Source: an uncultured Leuconostoc sp.
GTDB taxonomy: Bacteria; Bacillota; Bacilli; Lactobacillales; Lactobacillaceae
Length of the DNA: 8,043 nt
Direction: 5' to 3'
Assembly: GCA_900554745.1 (NCBI GenBank)
Contig: USIU01000048.1
Coordinates: 1 to 8,043 of the forward strand
The translations under genes and the position numbers were made by a program. This document shows positions 1-4,959 of the stretch, piece after piece. Position 1 is the first letter of the stretch. The number at the start of each line of letters is the position of its first letter. The notes beneath the pieces were generated by a model. It had not been told where the DNA came from and made no database searches. It worked only from the letters and a program-made list of their open reading frames with translations.

Positions 1-6
1 CGGCAT

Positions 7-12
7 TATTAT
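7..12 (+). promoter_or_regulatory. -10 box of small RNA copy 1
   Basis: TATTAT lies 7 nt before the conserved GTCGAAAGG that begins each RNA copy, at the same distance as in copies 2 (284-289) and 3 (3968-3973). The region upstream of it is outside the window, so the -35 and any regulator sites cannot be seen. Confidence 0.55.
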
Positions 13-19
13 TAATCAT

Positions 20-198
20 GTCGAAAGGGGATAACCCTTAAGACGCGAAACCCATAGCAATGAAAACATACTCCCGTTTTAAGCTTGATATCTTAAAACA
101 CTCCTACTCCTTATATAAATAACGAACAGATCGCTGATTGCCCAATCAGCTAGATCCGAAAACACCACTAGTATCCCAGCTAGTGGTGTTTTTGTTTG
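20..198 (+). ncRNA. Structured small RNA, copy 1 of 3
   Basis: No credible ORF is present. From an inferred 5' end at G20 the RNA can form: a hairpin closed by GTC/GAC around AAGGG-GATAA-CCCTT; a hairpin GTTTTAAG (76-83)/CTTAAAAC (92-99); a third hairpin GCTGATT (133-139)/AATCAGC (144-150) enclosed by GATC (129-132) and GATC (153-156); and a terminator. Between hairpins lie unpaired C-rich linkers, TACTCCC (69-75) and ACTCCTACTCC (100-110), which are complementary to Shine-Dalgarno cores. The same architecture with different, still-pairing stems occurs at 297-482 and 3981-4141, which is the main evidence for a functional RNA. I do not recognise a named family; the layout is csRNA/LhrC-like by analogy only. 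The predicted role is base-pairing regulation of mRNA translation. Confidence 0.75.
159..198 (+). terminator. Intrinsic terminator of small RNA copy 1
   Basis: A perfect 11-bp stem, AACACCACTAG (161-171) with CTAGTGGTGTT (180-190), has the loop TATCCCAG and is followed by TTTTTGTTT. The loop exposes a UCCC motif. Confidence 0.9.
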
Positions 199-234
199 CA
201 ACCGAGTTGAGAAGCAATTTGGACAATACCCAAA

Positions 235-289
235 ATTAAGCTAACTTTCAGCCACAGTTATTTCTGAGTTAAGGTTCCGGCTATATTAT
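235..289 (+). promoter_or_regulatory. Promoter of small RNA copy 2 with 11-bp phased direct repeats
   Basis: Four similar hexamers start exactly 11 bp apart: TTAAGC (236-241), TTCAGC (247-252), TTATTT (258-263) and TTAAGG (269-274). A TATTAT -10 follows at 284-289, and the -35 position (261-266, TTTCTG) is poor. The region aligns without gaps to 3919-3973 upstream of copy 3, with 20 identical bases at its upstream end. Direct hexamers with 5-nt spacers are the usual binding pattern of OmpR-family response regulators; CiaR of streptococci uses TTTAAG-N5-TTTAAG upstream of its csRNA genes. A weak -35 with phased repeats suggests activator-dependent transcription. The identity of the regulator is inference. 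Confidence 0.6.
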
Positions 290-296
290 TAATCAT

Positions 297-482
297 GTCG
301 AAAGGGGATAACCCTTAAGACAAGAAACCCATAGCATAGCAATCAACATATCTCATACTCCTTGTCTGTGAATCCCATCGCAGACAATCCTACTCCTTAA
401 AAATAACAAATAGATCGCCGACCTCCCAATCGGCTTGATCCGAAAATGCCACTAGTTTCCCACCTAGTGGCATTTTTGTTTG
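297..482 (+). ncRNA. Structured small RNA, copy 2 of 3
   Basis: It has the same plan as copy 1. The 5' segment 297-321 is identical to copy 1 (GTC, then AAGGG/CCCTT, then GAC). The central hairpin TTGTCTGTG (362-370)/CGCAGACAA (379-387) presents the loop AATCCCAT. The linker TCCTACTCCTTA follows. The next hairpin, GCCGA (417-421)/TCGGC (430-434), has loop CCTCCCAA and is bracketed by GATC on both sides. The stem sequences differ from copies 1 and 3 while pairing is kept (covariation), whereas the linkers and the C-rich loops are conserved. It lies in tandem about 100 nt downstream of copy 1 and has its own promoter, so it is an independent transcription unit. Confidence 0.78.
444..482 (+). 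terminator. Intrinsic terminator of small RNA copy 2
   Basis: The stem AATGCCACTAG (445-455) pairs with CTAGTGGCATT (464-474), with loop TTTCCCAC and a TTTTTGTTT tail. One C/A difference from copy 1 in the upper stem is compensated on the other arm. Confidence 0.9.
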
Positions 483-485
483 CCG

Positions 486-550
486 TTAAACGTTTAATTA
501 AAATTAAATTAGAAAATAGTGTTGACATTATCATTTGGGTTCGCTATTCT
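486..550 (+). promoter_or_regulatory. Strong sigma-A-type promoter of the leader-oppA unit
   Basis: TTGACA (522-527) and TATTCT (545-550) are separated by exactly 17 nt, which predicts transcription starting near 557. A/T-tract DNA at 493-518 directly upstream could act as an UP element. A 12-bp palindrome, TTAAACGTTTAA (486-497), lies further upstream and has the AAACGTTT core seen in LacI-family operators; its role is unproven. Confidence 0.8.
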
Positions 551-581
551 TAACACATCAAATAAAGCAGGAGGCATTATC

Positions 582-662
582 ATGAACAATTCAGTACACA
601 CAACATCATATTCAGTTAATGCCTTTACGTCATTCGCGTTTTTCTTTTTTAAGAAGCGGTGA
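582..662 (+). CDS. 26-codon Phe-rich leader peptide (candidate attenuator peptide)
   Basis: The ORF starts 25 nt after the predicted transcription start. Its near-perfect AGGAGG (569-574) lies 7 nt before the ATG, so translation is very likely. The peptide ends FTSFAFFFFKKR, with six Phe codons between 624 and 650, and stops at TGA 660-662. Phe-rich tails of this kind are typical of ribosome-sensing leader peptides (compare E. coli pheL). The stop codon lies inside GCGGTGAA (656-663), which can pair with TTCACCGC (688-695); that segment alternatively pairs with 700-711. A terminator follows at 739-776, ahead of oppA. The peptide lacks the length and the positive N terminus of a secreted bacteriocin. 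An alternative is a small regulatory or arrest peptide. Confidence 0.7.
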   Translation: MNNSVHTTSYSVNAFTSFAFFFFKKR

Positions 663-681
663 ATGATGGCTTTTAAGCAAG

Positions 682-711
682 CTAGCTTTCACCGCGATAG
701 GTGAAGGCTAG
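682..711 (+). promoter_or_regulatory. Leader hairpin with a competing upstream partner
   Basis: CTAGCTTTCACC (682-693) pairs with GGTGAAGGCTAG (700-711), 12 bp with one G-U, loop GCGATA. The 5' arm region 688-695 can instead pair perfectly (8 bp) with 656-663 at the end of the leader ORF. A ribosome on the Phe codons would cover 656-663, so the two pairings are mutually exclusive and sensitive to translation. Confidence 0.6.
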
Positions 712-738
712 TGGATTATTCGATATTACACACGAGTA

Positions 739-776
739 ACGACTAGTATCTTCCGGATGGATACTGGTCGTTTTTT
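739..776 (+). terminator. Intrinsic terminator upstream of oppA (candidate attenuator)
   Basis: ACGACTAGTATC (739-750) pairs with GATACTGGTCGT (760-771), 12 bp with one G-U, followed by a run of six T. It sits between the only strong promoter seen and the oppA start. It should therefore terminate most transcripts unless an antiterminator forms. CTAGT (708-712) could pair with ACTAG (742-746), only five base pairs, as part of such a switch. Confidence 0.85.
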
Positions 777-782
777 ATTTTG

Positions 783-798
783 ACTAAAGCGCTTTAGT
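783..798 (+). promoter_or_regulatory. 16-bp perfect palindrome, LacI-family/cre-like operator
   Basis: ACTAAAGCGCTTTAGT is perfectly self-complementary with an AAAGCGCTTT centre, as in catabolite-responsive elements (CcpA) and other LacI/GalR-family operators. It lies between the leader terminator and the oppA ribosome site with no good promoter of its own next to it. A bound repressor could act as a transcription roadblock. The regulator is unknown. Confidence 0.55.
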
Positions 799-827
799 AA
801 CTCGCCAAACCATGAGGAGTTACGAAC

Positions 828-2447
828 ATGAACACAAAGACACTAGCATTGATGACACTTGCAACGGCAACGCTTGGATGGATGGTTACACCAGCGGGGG
901 ATGTTGCAGCATCAGACAAGATTATTAACTGGACGCAATCGGCTGACTTAAGCACACTTGATCCATCTCGTGCGCCAGATGTCGCATCTTCACAAATTAT
1001 TGACCAGTCGGGGCAAGGCTTGTATCGCTCTGGCAAGAACAACGAGCCAAAGCTGGCGGATGCTAAGAAGGTTGACGTTTCTGAAGATGGCAAGACTTGG
1101 ACAATTACCTTGCGTGATAACTTGAAGTGGTCAAACGGCGACCCTGTGACGGCGCAAGATTACGTTTACGGTTGGCAACGCACGATTGACCCGAAGAACG
1201 CGTCAACCTCAGCCAACTTGATGTACAACATCGAAAACGCCAAGGCACTTAATACAGGTGAGCAAACTGATTTGTCAGCGTTGGGTATCAAGGCATTGGA
1301 TGATAAGACGTTGCAGATTAACTTGTTGGCACCCGAACCGATGATGGCCAAGATTCTAACTGAAAAGGGCTTTTACCCACAAAACCAAGCTTTCGAAGCG
1401 AAGGTTGGCGACAAGTATGGGTCAACGTCAACCGACACACTCTATAACGGTCCCTTTAAGGTCGTGGGTTGGAACGGTTCAAACAAGTCATACCGCTTGG
1501 TCAAGAACAAATACTACATCGATGCCAAGCAGGTGAAGCCTAAGGAAGTTCACTTCCAAACGGTGACCGACTCATCAACGGGTTACAACTTGTACCAATC
1601 GAACAAGGTCGATTACACGGAGCTGTCAGCAACCCAAATCAAGGGCGTGAAGGGTAAGACCGGTTATCACCAAATCAAGCAAGCGCGGACGCAATACTTG
1701 GCCTTCAACGTGAAGACGGGTATTTTGTCTAACCAAACGGCCCGCCAAGCCATGCAACGTGCTATCAACAAGGCCGCGATGGTGAAGAATGTGATGTCTG
1801 ATTCAGCGACGATGAGCAAGACATTTACGCCGGTTGGCATTGTGACGGACCCGAAGACAAAGACTGATTTTGCGAAGGCGAATGCGGTTAAGAACACGGG
1901 TTACAACACAAAGGAAGCTAAGCGCCTTTGGCAAAAAGCAATGAAACAAGAAGGACTCAAGAAGACGTCACTGACTTTGTTGGCTGACAATGATGATTCA
2001 TCAAAGAACCAAGCCCAATTCTTGCAGTCACAACTAGAAAGTCACTTACCAGGTTTGCAAGTGACGGTAAAGACGCAACCGAAAACAGCTCGTGTGAAGG
2101 CCATGTTGTCATCACAATTCGAAATGGTTTTGGTGGGTTGGAATGGTGATTACGCCGATCCACTAGCGTTCTTGGCTAATTGGCAAACGGGGGCAACAGC
2201 CAACTTTGGTAACTGGACTGATGAGAACTATGACGCTGCGTTGACGGCAGCCCAAACAACAGACGTGATGGACAACGAAGCTCGCATGGCTGACCTGGGA
2301 CGTGCCGAGAAGATTTATCAAACGCAAGTGCCAGCTACGACGTTATTCGATGTAACGAATTCAGTGATGATTAACCCTAAGGTAACCGGGGTGCAGATTA
2401 ATACAGTCGGCGCAACGTTCGACTTTACAAAAGCAGTTAAGAAATAA
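828..2447 (+). CDS. Oligopeptide ABC transporter substrate-binding protein (SBP_bac_5), no lipobox
   Basis: This is a 539-residue OppA/DppA-family extracytoplasmic peptide-binding protein that would deliver peptides to an Opp-type ABC importer. The family signature sits at residues 94-122 (TLRDNLKWSNGDPVTAQDYV and following YGWQRTIDP), after an N-terminal lobe beginning LSTLDPSRAPD. Length is normal. The start is set by GAGGAG (814-819), 8 nt before ATG. Residues 1-28 look like a signal sequence with a weakly charged n-region and possible cleavage after VAA (26-28). Unusually for a Gram-positive binding protein, the whole sequence has no cysteine, so it cannot be lipid-anchored; Trp18 (TGG) in LGW sits where a lipobox cysteine might be. 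No permease or ATPase genes are adjacent, so it must share an importer encoded elsewhere or act as a soluble binder. The amidohydrolase gene follows after 18 nt. Confidence 0.93.
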   Translation: MNTKTLALMTLATATLGWMVTPAGDVAASDKIINWTQSADLSTLDPSRAPDVASSQIIDQSGQGLYRSGKNNEPKLADAKKVDVSEDGKTWTITLRDNLKWSNGDPVTAQDYVYGWQRTIDPKNASTSANLMYNIENAKALNTGEQTDLSALGIKALDDKTLQINLLAPEPMMAKILTEKGFYPQNQAFEAKVGDKYGSTSTDTLYNGPFKVVGWNGSNKSYRLVKNKYYIDAKQVKPKEVHFQTVTDSSTGYNLYQSNKVDYTELSATQIKGVKGKTGYHQIKQARTQYLAFNVKTGILSNQTARQAMQRAINKAAMVKNVMSDSATMSKTFTPVGIVTDPKTKTDFAKANAVKNTGYNTKEAKRLWQKAMKQEGLKKTSLTLLADNDDSSKNQAQFLQSQLESHLPGLQVTVKTQPKTARVKAMLSSQFEMVLVGWNGDYADPLAFLANWQTGATANFGNWTDENYDAALTAAQTTDVMDNEARMADLGRAEKIYQTQVPATTLFDVTNSVMINPKVTGVQINTVGATFDFTKAVKK

Positions 2448-2465
2448 AAGCGTGGGGATAATGAT

Positions 2466-3632
2466 ATGACAATTGTTAATTATGTTGGTGGAAATGTGTA
2501 TGTGACGAACGAGGGGTTCAAGTCACAAACGGTGTCAGTGGACACGGTATCTGGTCAGGTGGTTGAGACCGTACGTGAGGCTGATCAAATAGTTGATGTG
2601 CAAGGCAAGTATTTGGTGCCGGGATTGATTAATGCGCATACGCATATTGTAATGGCAGCTGACGGTCGCGAACGCGCGGGTCAGGATGTCACGTTGGATA
2701 CGCTGGTTGCGTTGCAGAATTTGCAGGATGCGATTGCGAGTGGGGTGACAACCATTCGTGACGCTGGCTCAACGGATAACATCGATTTGAAGTTGGCGAC
2801 CAAGATTCGTCAGCAACGCCTACAATTGCCAGACATCATCGGTAGTGGTGCAGCGTTGACGATGACTGGTGGTCATGGTTCAAAGATTGGTATGGAAGTT
2901 GATGGTGTTGATGAAGTGCGCAAGGCGTCCCGTTGGAATCTTAAGCACGGGGCGCAAACGATTAAGCTAATGGCAACCGGTGGCGTGAGCTTGGATGGTG
3001 AGCAACCAACGGATGAGCAACTATCAGTGGAAGAGTTGACGGCAGCAGTACTTGAAGCGCACCACAAGGGCAAGCCTGCTATGGCTCACGCGCAAGGGAC
3101 GCAGGGCATTAAGAATGCCATCCTGGCTGGTGTTGATTCGGTTGAACACGCGGTGTATTTAGATGACGAAACGATTCAAATGTTGTTGGATACGAACACA
3201 GCAATTGTGCCAACAATGGCTGCACCTTGGCAGATGTTGCAACACAAGGATGATATTCCAGCTTATATGTACGATAAGGCGTCAGCGTTATGGGAGGCGC
3301 ATCAACAAAGCATTCGTGACGCAGCTGCGGCTGGCGTGAATGTTGTGATGGGGACAGATGTTGGTACAAGTTATAACGATTTTAAGTCTGGACCTGGTGT
3401 GGAAATTCGCTTGTTGGCGAGCGTGGGGATGACGCCGGAACAAGTGTTGCTCGCATCAACGGTTCGCGGGGCAGAATTGTTGGGGATTGCGGAACGCGTT
3501 GGTGAACTGGTGCCAGGCAAGGATGCGGACATGTTGATTTTGGACCGTGATCCTTTGCAAGATTTGGCTGTGTTAACGGACGCGCCACGTGTTATCAAGC
3601 GTGGTCAGGCTGTAACTGGTAGTTTGAATTAA
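2466..3632 (+). CDS. Metal-dependent amidohydrolase (imidazolonepropionase/Xaa-Pro dipeptidase-like)
   Basis: This 388-residue protein belongs to the amidohydrolase superfamily, with the expected TIM-barrel metal ligands: His58 and His60 in NAHTH, Lys167 in TIKLMATGG (bridging, carboxylated lysine), His208 in MAHAQG, His228 in SVEHAV and Asp298 in MGTDVG. The N- and C-terminal strands (VPG and GKDADMLILD) form the small beta domain. The pattern fits the subgroup annotated as imidazolonepropionase-like, whose tested members include Zn-dependent dipeptidases/carboxypeptidases acting on Xaa-Pro or similar peptides. The exact substrate cannot be read from sequence. There is no signal peptide, so it is cytoplasmic. 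It lies 18 nt after the peptide-binding protein and is followed by a terminator, so the two form a two-gene operon. Import and cleavage of peptides is the likely shared role. GGGGAT before the ATG is a modest ribosome site. Confidence 0.88.
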   Translation: MTIVNYVGGNVYVTNEGFKSQTVSVDTVSGQVVETVREADQIVDVQGKYLVPGLINAHTHIVMAADGRERAGQDVTLDTLVALQNLQDAIASGVTTIRDAGSTDNIDLKLATKIRQQRLQLPDIIGSGAALTMTGGHGSKIGMEVDGVDEVRKASRWNLKHGAQTIKLMATGGVSLDGEQPTDEQLSVEELTAAVLEAHHKGKPAMAHAQGTQGIKNAILAGVDSVEHAVYLDDETIQMLLDTNTAIVPTMAAPWQMLQHKDDIPAYMYDKASALWEAHQQSIRDAAAAGVNVVMGTDVGTSYNDFKSGPGVEIRLLASVGMTPEQVLLASTVRGAELLGIAERVGELVPGKDADMLILDRDPLQDLAVLTDAPRVIKRGQAVTGSLN

Positions 3633-3637
3633 TCGAG

Positions 3638-3672
3638 AAAGCGTCGTTAGTTGGGGGACTAGCGGCGTTTTT
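3638..3672 (+). terminator. Intrinsic terminator of the oppA-amidohydrolase operon
   Basis: The stem AAAGCGTCGTTAGT (3638-3651) pairs with ACTAGCGGCGTTT (from 3658), 13-14 bp including three G-U pairs, around a G-rich loop. The stem runs into TTTTT. Confidence 0.88.
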
Positions 3673-3748
3673 ATGTGAGCTGGAAACCAGCATGTTTTGG
3701 GGATGACGCGTAAAATTGATGTGATATTAAATAAAGAGGTGAACAGTG

Positions 3749-3919
3749 ATGTACATCATTGAAATTAATGGTCAGTACGTACAAGACATCAGTAACGGTA
3801 TGCCACGATTTGTCTTTGGCAAGTTCGGCGCCCGTCAGTTTTACAGCGAATGGGAAGCACAAAATTATGCCAATATGAATGGGTATTATGGCTTCATGAA
3901 TGTAGTTAGTGCGTACTAA
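3749..3919 (+). CDS. Small protein of unknown function, 56 residues
   Basis: The ATG follows AAAGAGGTGA (3734-3743), a good Shine-Dalgarno site about 8 nt away. The product begins MYIIEINGQYVQDIS and ends GFMNVVSAY. It is rich in aromatic residues (six Tyr, five Phe) and Asn, with no membrane segment, no cysteine and no signal peptide. I do not recognise a family. It stands alone between the operon terminator at 3638-3672 and small RNA copy 3. Its stop codon (3917-3919) touches the conserved promoter block of that RNA. Codon use resembles the neighbours and the ribosome site is good, so I judge it real; independent conservation cannot be checked here. Confidence 0.65.
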   Translation: MYIIEINGQYVQDISNGMPRFVFGKFGARQFYSEWEAQNYANMNGYYGFMNVVSAY

Positions 3920-3973
3920 TTAAGCTAACTTTCAGCCCCAGTTATTGGTGCGTTAAGGTAGCAACCTTATTAT
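3919..3973 (+). promoter_or_regulatory. Promoter of small RNA copy 3 with 11-bp phased direct repeats
   Basis: The hexamers TTAAGC (3920-3925), TTCAGC (3931-3936), TTATTG (3942-3947) and TTAAGG (3953-3958) are spaced exactly 11 bp, followed by TATTAT (3968-3973). Offset by 3684 nt, the region aligns without gaps to the promoter of copy 2, while the bases between the last repeat and the -10 have diverged. That pattern points to selection on the repeats. Confidence 0.6.
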
Positions 3974-3980
3974 TAATCAT

Positions 3981-4141
3981 GTCGAAAGGGGATAACCCCT
4001 AAGACAATCCCTAAGAATGACTCATATTCCCGTTTGAGAATCCCAACTCAAACTCTCTACTCCTTAAAATGTAGATCGCCGGTAACCCAGCCGGCTTGAT
4101 CCGAAAACACCACTGATCGTTTTGATTGGTGGTGTTTTTGT
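3981..4141 (+). ncRNA. Structured small RNA, copy 3 of 3
   Basis: This is the most divergent copy. Its 5' hairpin has a stronger AGGGG-ATAA-CCCCT stem inside GTC/GAC (3981-4005). The central hairpin GTTTGAG (4032-4038)/CTCAAAC (4047-4053) has loop AATCCCAA. The linker TCTCTACTCCTTA carries the conserved CTACTCC. The hairpin GCCGG (4078-4082)/CCGGC (4091-4095), with loop TAACCCAG, lies between two GATC tetramers. All helices are compensated relative to copies 1 and 2. It lacks the GAAACCCATAGCA segment shared by copies 1 and 2 and has AATCCCTAAGAATGA instead, so its targets may differ. Its terminator lies about 70 nt before the CPBP gene. Confidence 0.76.
4104..4141 (+). terminator. Intrinsic terminator of small RNA copy 3
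   Basis: AACACCACTGATC (4106-4118) pairs with GATTGGTGGTGTT (4124-4136), 13 bp with two G-U, loop GTTTT, then TTTTTG. The C-rich loop of the other two terminators is missing. Confidence 0.88.
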
Positions 4142-4210
4142 TTTGAATGAAAAATGAATATGAATGTTGTTTGTATGAATAGTAGACTGATTATATATGA
4201 GGAGGTATTT

Positions 4211-4840
4211 ATGAGAAGTATTAGTAAGATAGTTAAGCGATTGTTATTGTTGTTTGGGCTATTTGTGTTAGAACAAATAGCCACGATACCATCGTTTTTT
4301 GCGGCTGATGAAGCTAAAACAATGACTGGTGTTCTCATTGGCGTTGGTCTAACGGTATTATTGAGTGCATTATTTATCCATTATTCATGGCCAAAACAAT
4401 TGTGGCCATCGCTAAAGAATATTGATTGGAAAGCAGTGGGCATTGCATTTCTGATAATTCTAGCTTTTCAAGTTTTGTTTGGGGTACTAGCTGACCTGTG
4501 GCATATCCCGACGAATGAGAATCAAAAGTTAGTCATGGATGAACTTCGTAAAACATATTATTTGGCGGCAGTTATTGATATTGTGATGGCGCCAATAATG
4601 GAAGAGATTATTTTTCGATTTAAATTTTTTGAGTACTTTGGTGAGTTCATGAGTAAATGGGTTGGCATTATCGTGAACGGTATTTTGTTTATGGTCATTC
4701 ATTCAACTGATTTGAACGTCGTGACACTAGTGTATTTTGTAATTGGTGCCGTACTTGCATATGTCTACCGACGTCGCAACAATTTGGGTGATTCGATTGC
4801 CGTTCATATGCTGAATAACGCATACGCTATTCTTCTTTAA
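4211..4840 (+). CDS. CPBP-family intramembrane glutamic endopeptidase (Abi)
   Basis: This is a 209-residue polytopic membrane protein. The three CPBP motifs are complete: EEIIFR with Glu131, Glu132 and Arg136; FMVIH with Phe160 and His164; and HMLNN with His199 and Asn203. Hydrophobic segments lie near residues 10-30, 40-57, 76-95, 118-130, 151-165 and 170-185. The family includes intramembrane proteases related to Rce1. In lactic acid bacteria such proteins are often tied to bacteriocin self-immunity or peptide processing, but no bacteriocin gene is visible here. The start at 4211 is chosen because GAGGAGGT lies about 6 nt upstream; an in-frame ATG at 4154 has no ribosome site and would overlap it. 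The gene is more AT-rich and uses more ATT/TTA codons than the oppA operon. No confident promoter was found in the 70 nt after small RNA copy 3. Confidence 0.9.
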   Translation: MRSISKIVKRLLLLFGLFVLEQIATIPSFFAADEAKTMTGVLIGVGLTVLLSALFIHYSWPKQLWPSLKNIDWKAVGIAFLIILAFQVLFGVLADLWHIPTNENQKLVMDELRKTYYLAAVIDIVMAPIMEEIIFRFKFFEYFGEFMSKWVGIIVNGILFMVIHSTDLNVVTLVYFVIGAVLAYVYRRRNNLGDSIAVHMLNNAYAILL

Positions 4841-4851
4841 TATTATTTTTG

Positions 4852-4886
4852 AAACACTGCTGATTCTTGGTTCGGTGGTGTTTTTG
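4852..4886 (+). terminator. Intrinsic terminator of the CPBP gene
   Basis: AACACTGCTGA (4853-4863) pairs with TCGGTGGTGTT (4872-4882), 11 bp with three G-U, then a short T run. The 3' arm GGTGGTGTTTTTG is identical to that of small RNA copy 3. Confidence 0.8.
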
Positions 4887-4894
4887 TGTTGTTA

Positions 4895-4921
4895 GTTGAT
4901 CGATTTAAAAAAGTGATCAAC
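4895..4921 (+). repeat. Inverted repeat with GATC half-sites upstream of the methyltransferase
   Basis: GTTGATC (4895-4901) and GATCAAC (4915-4921) form a 7-bp inverted repeat around a 13-nt AT-rich spacer. Each arm contains GATC, the expected methylation target of the gene downstream. It could be an operator for a controller protein or for the methyltransferase itself, or part of the promoter. No clear -35/-10 pair was found here. Confidence 0.5.
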
Positions 4922-4959
4922 AATTAAGATCCAATTTGACAGATAAGAGGATCACACGC

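Noticed and set aside
1..482. CRISPR-like or insertion-element repeat
   Set aside because: The repeats are about 180 nt long, only three in number, and differ by compensated stem changes. There are no spacers, transposase or terminal inverted repeats.
663..704. 13-codon ORF (MMAFKQ...) right after the leader stop
   Set aside because: It has no ribosome site of its own and lies inside the hairpin arms. It is best explained as chance, though reinitiation is possible.
656..711. T-box riboswitch, suggested by ACCGCG at 691-696 before a terminator
   Set aside because: The canonical GGTGGNACCGCG antiterminator bulge, the long Stem I and the AGTA/GGAA motifs are absent, and a translated leader ORF occupies the region instead.
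4154..4210. Upstream in-frame ATG for the CPBP gene
   Set aside because: It has no Shine-Dalgarno site, adds a non-family extension, and an excellent site sits just before ATG 4211.
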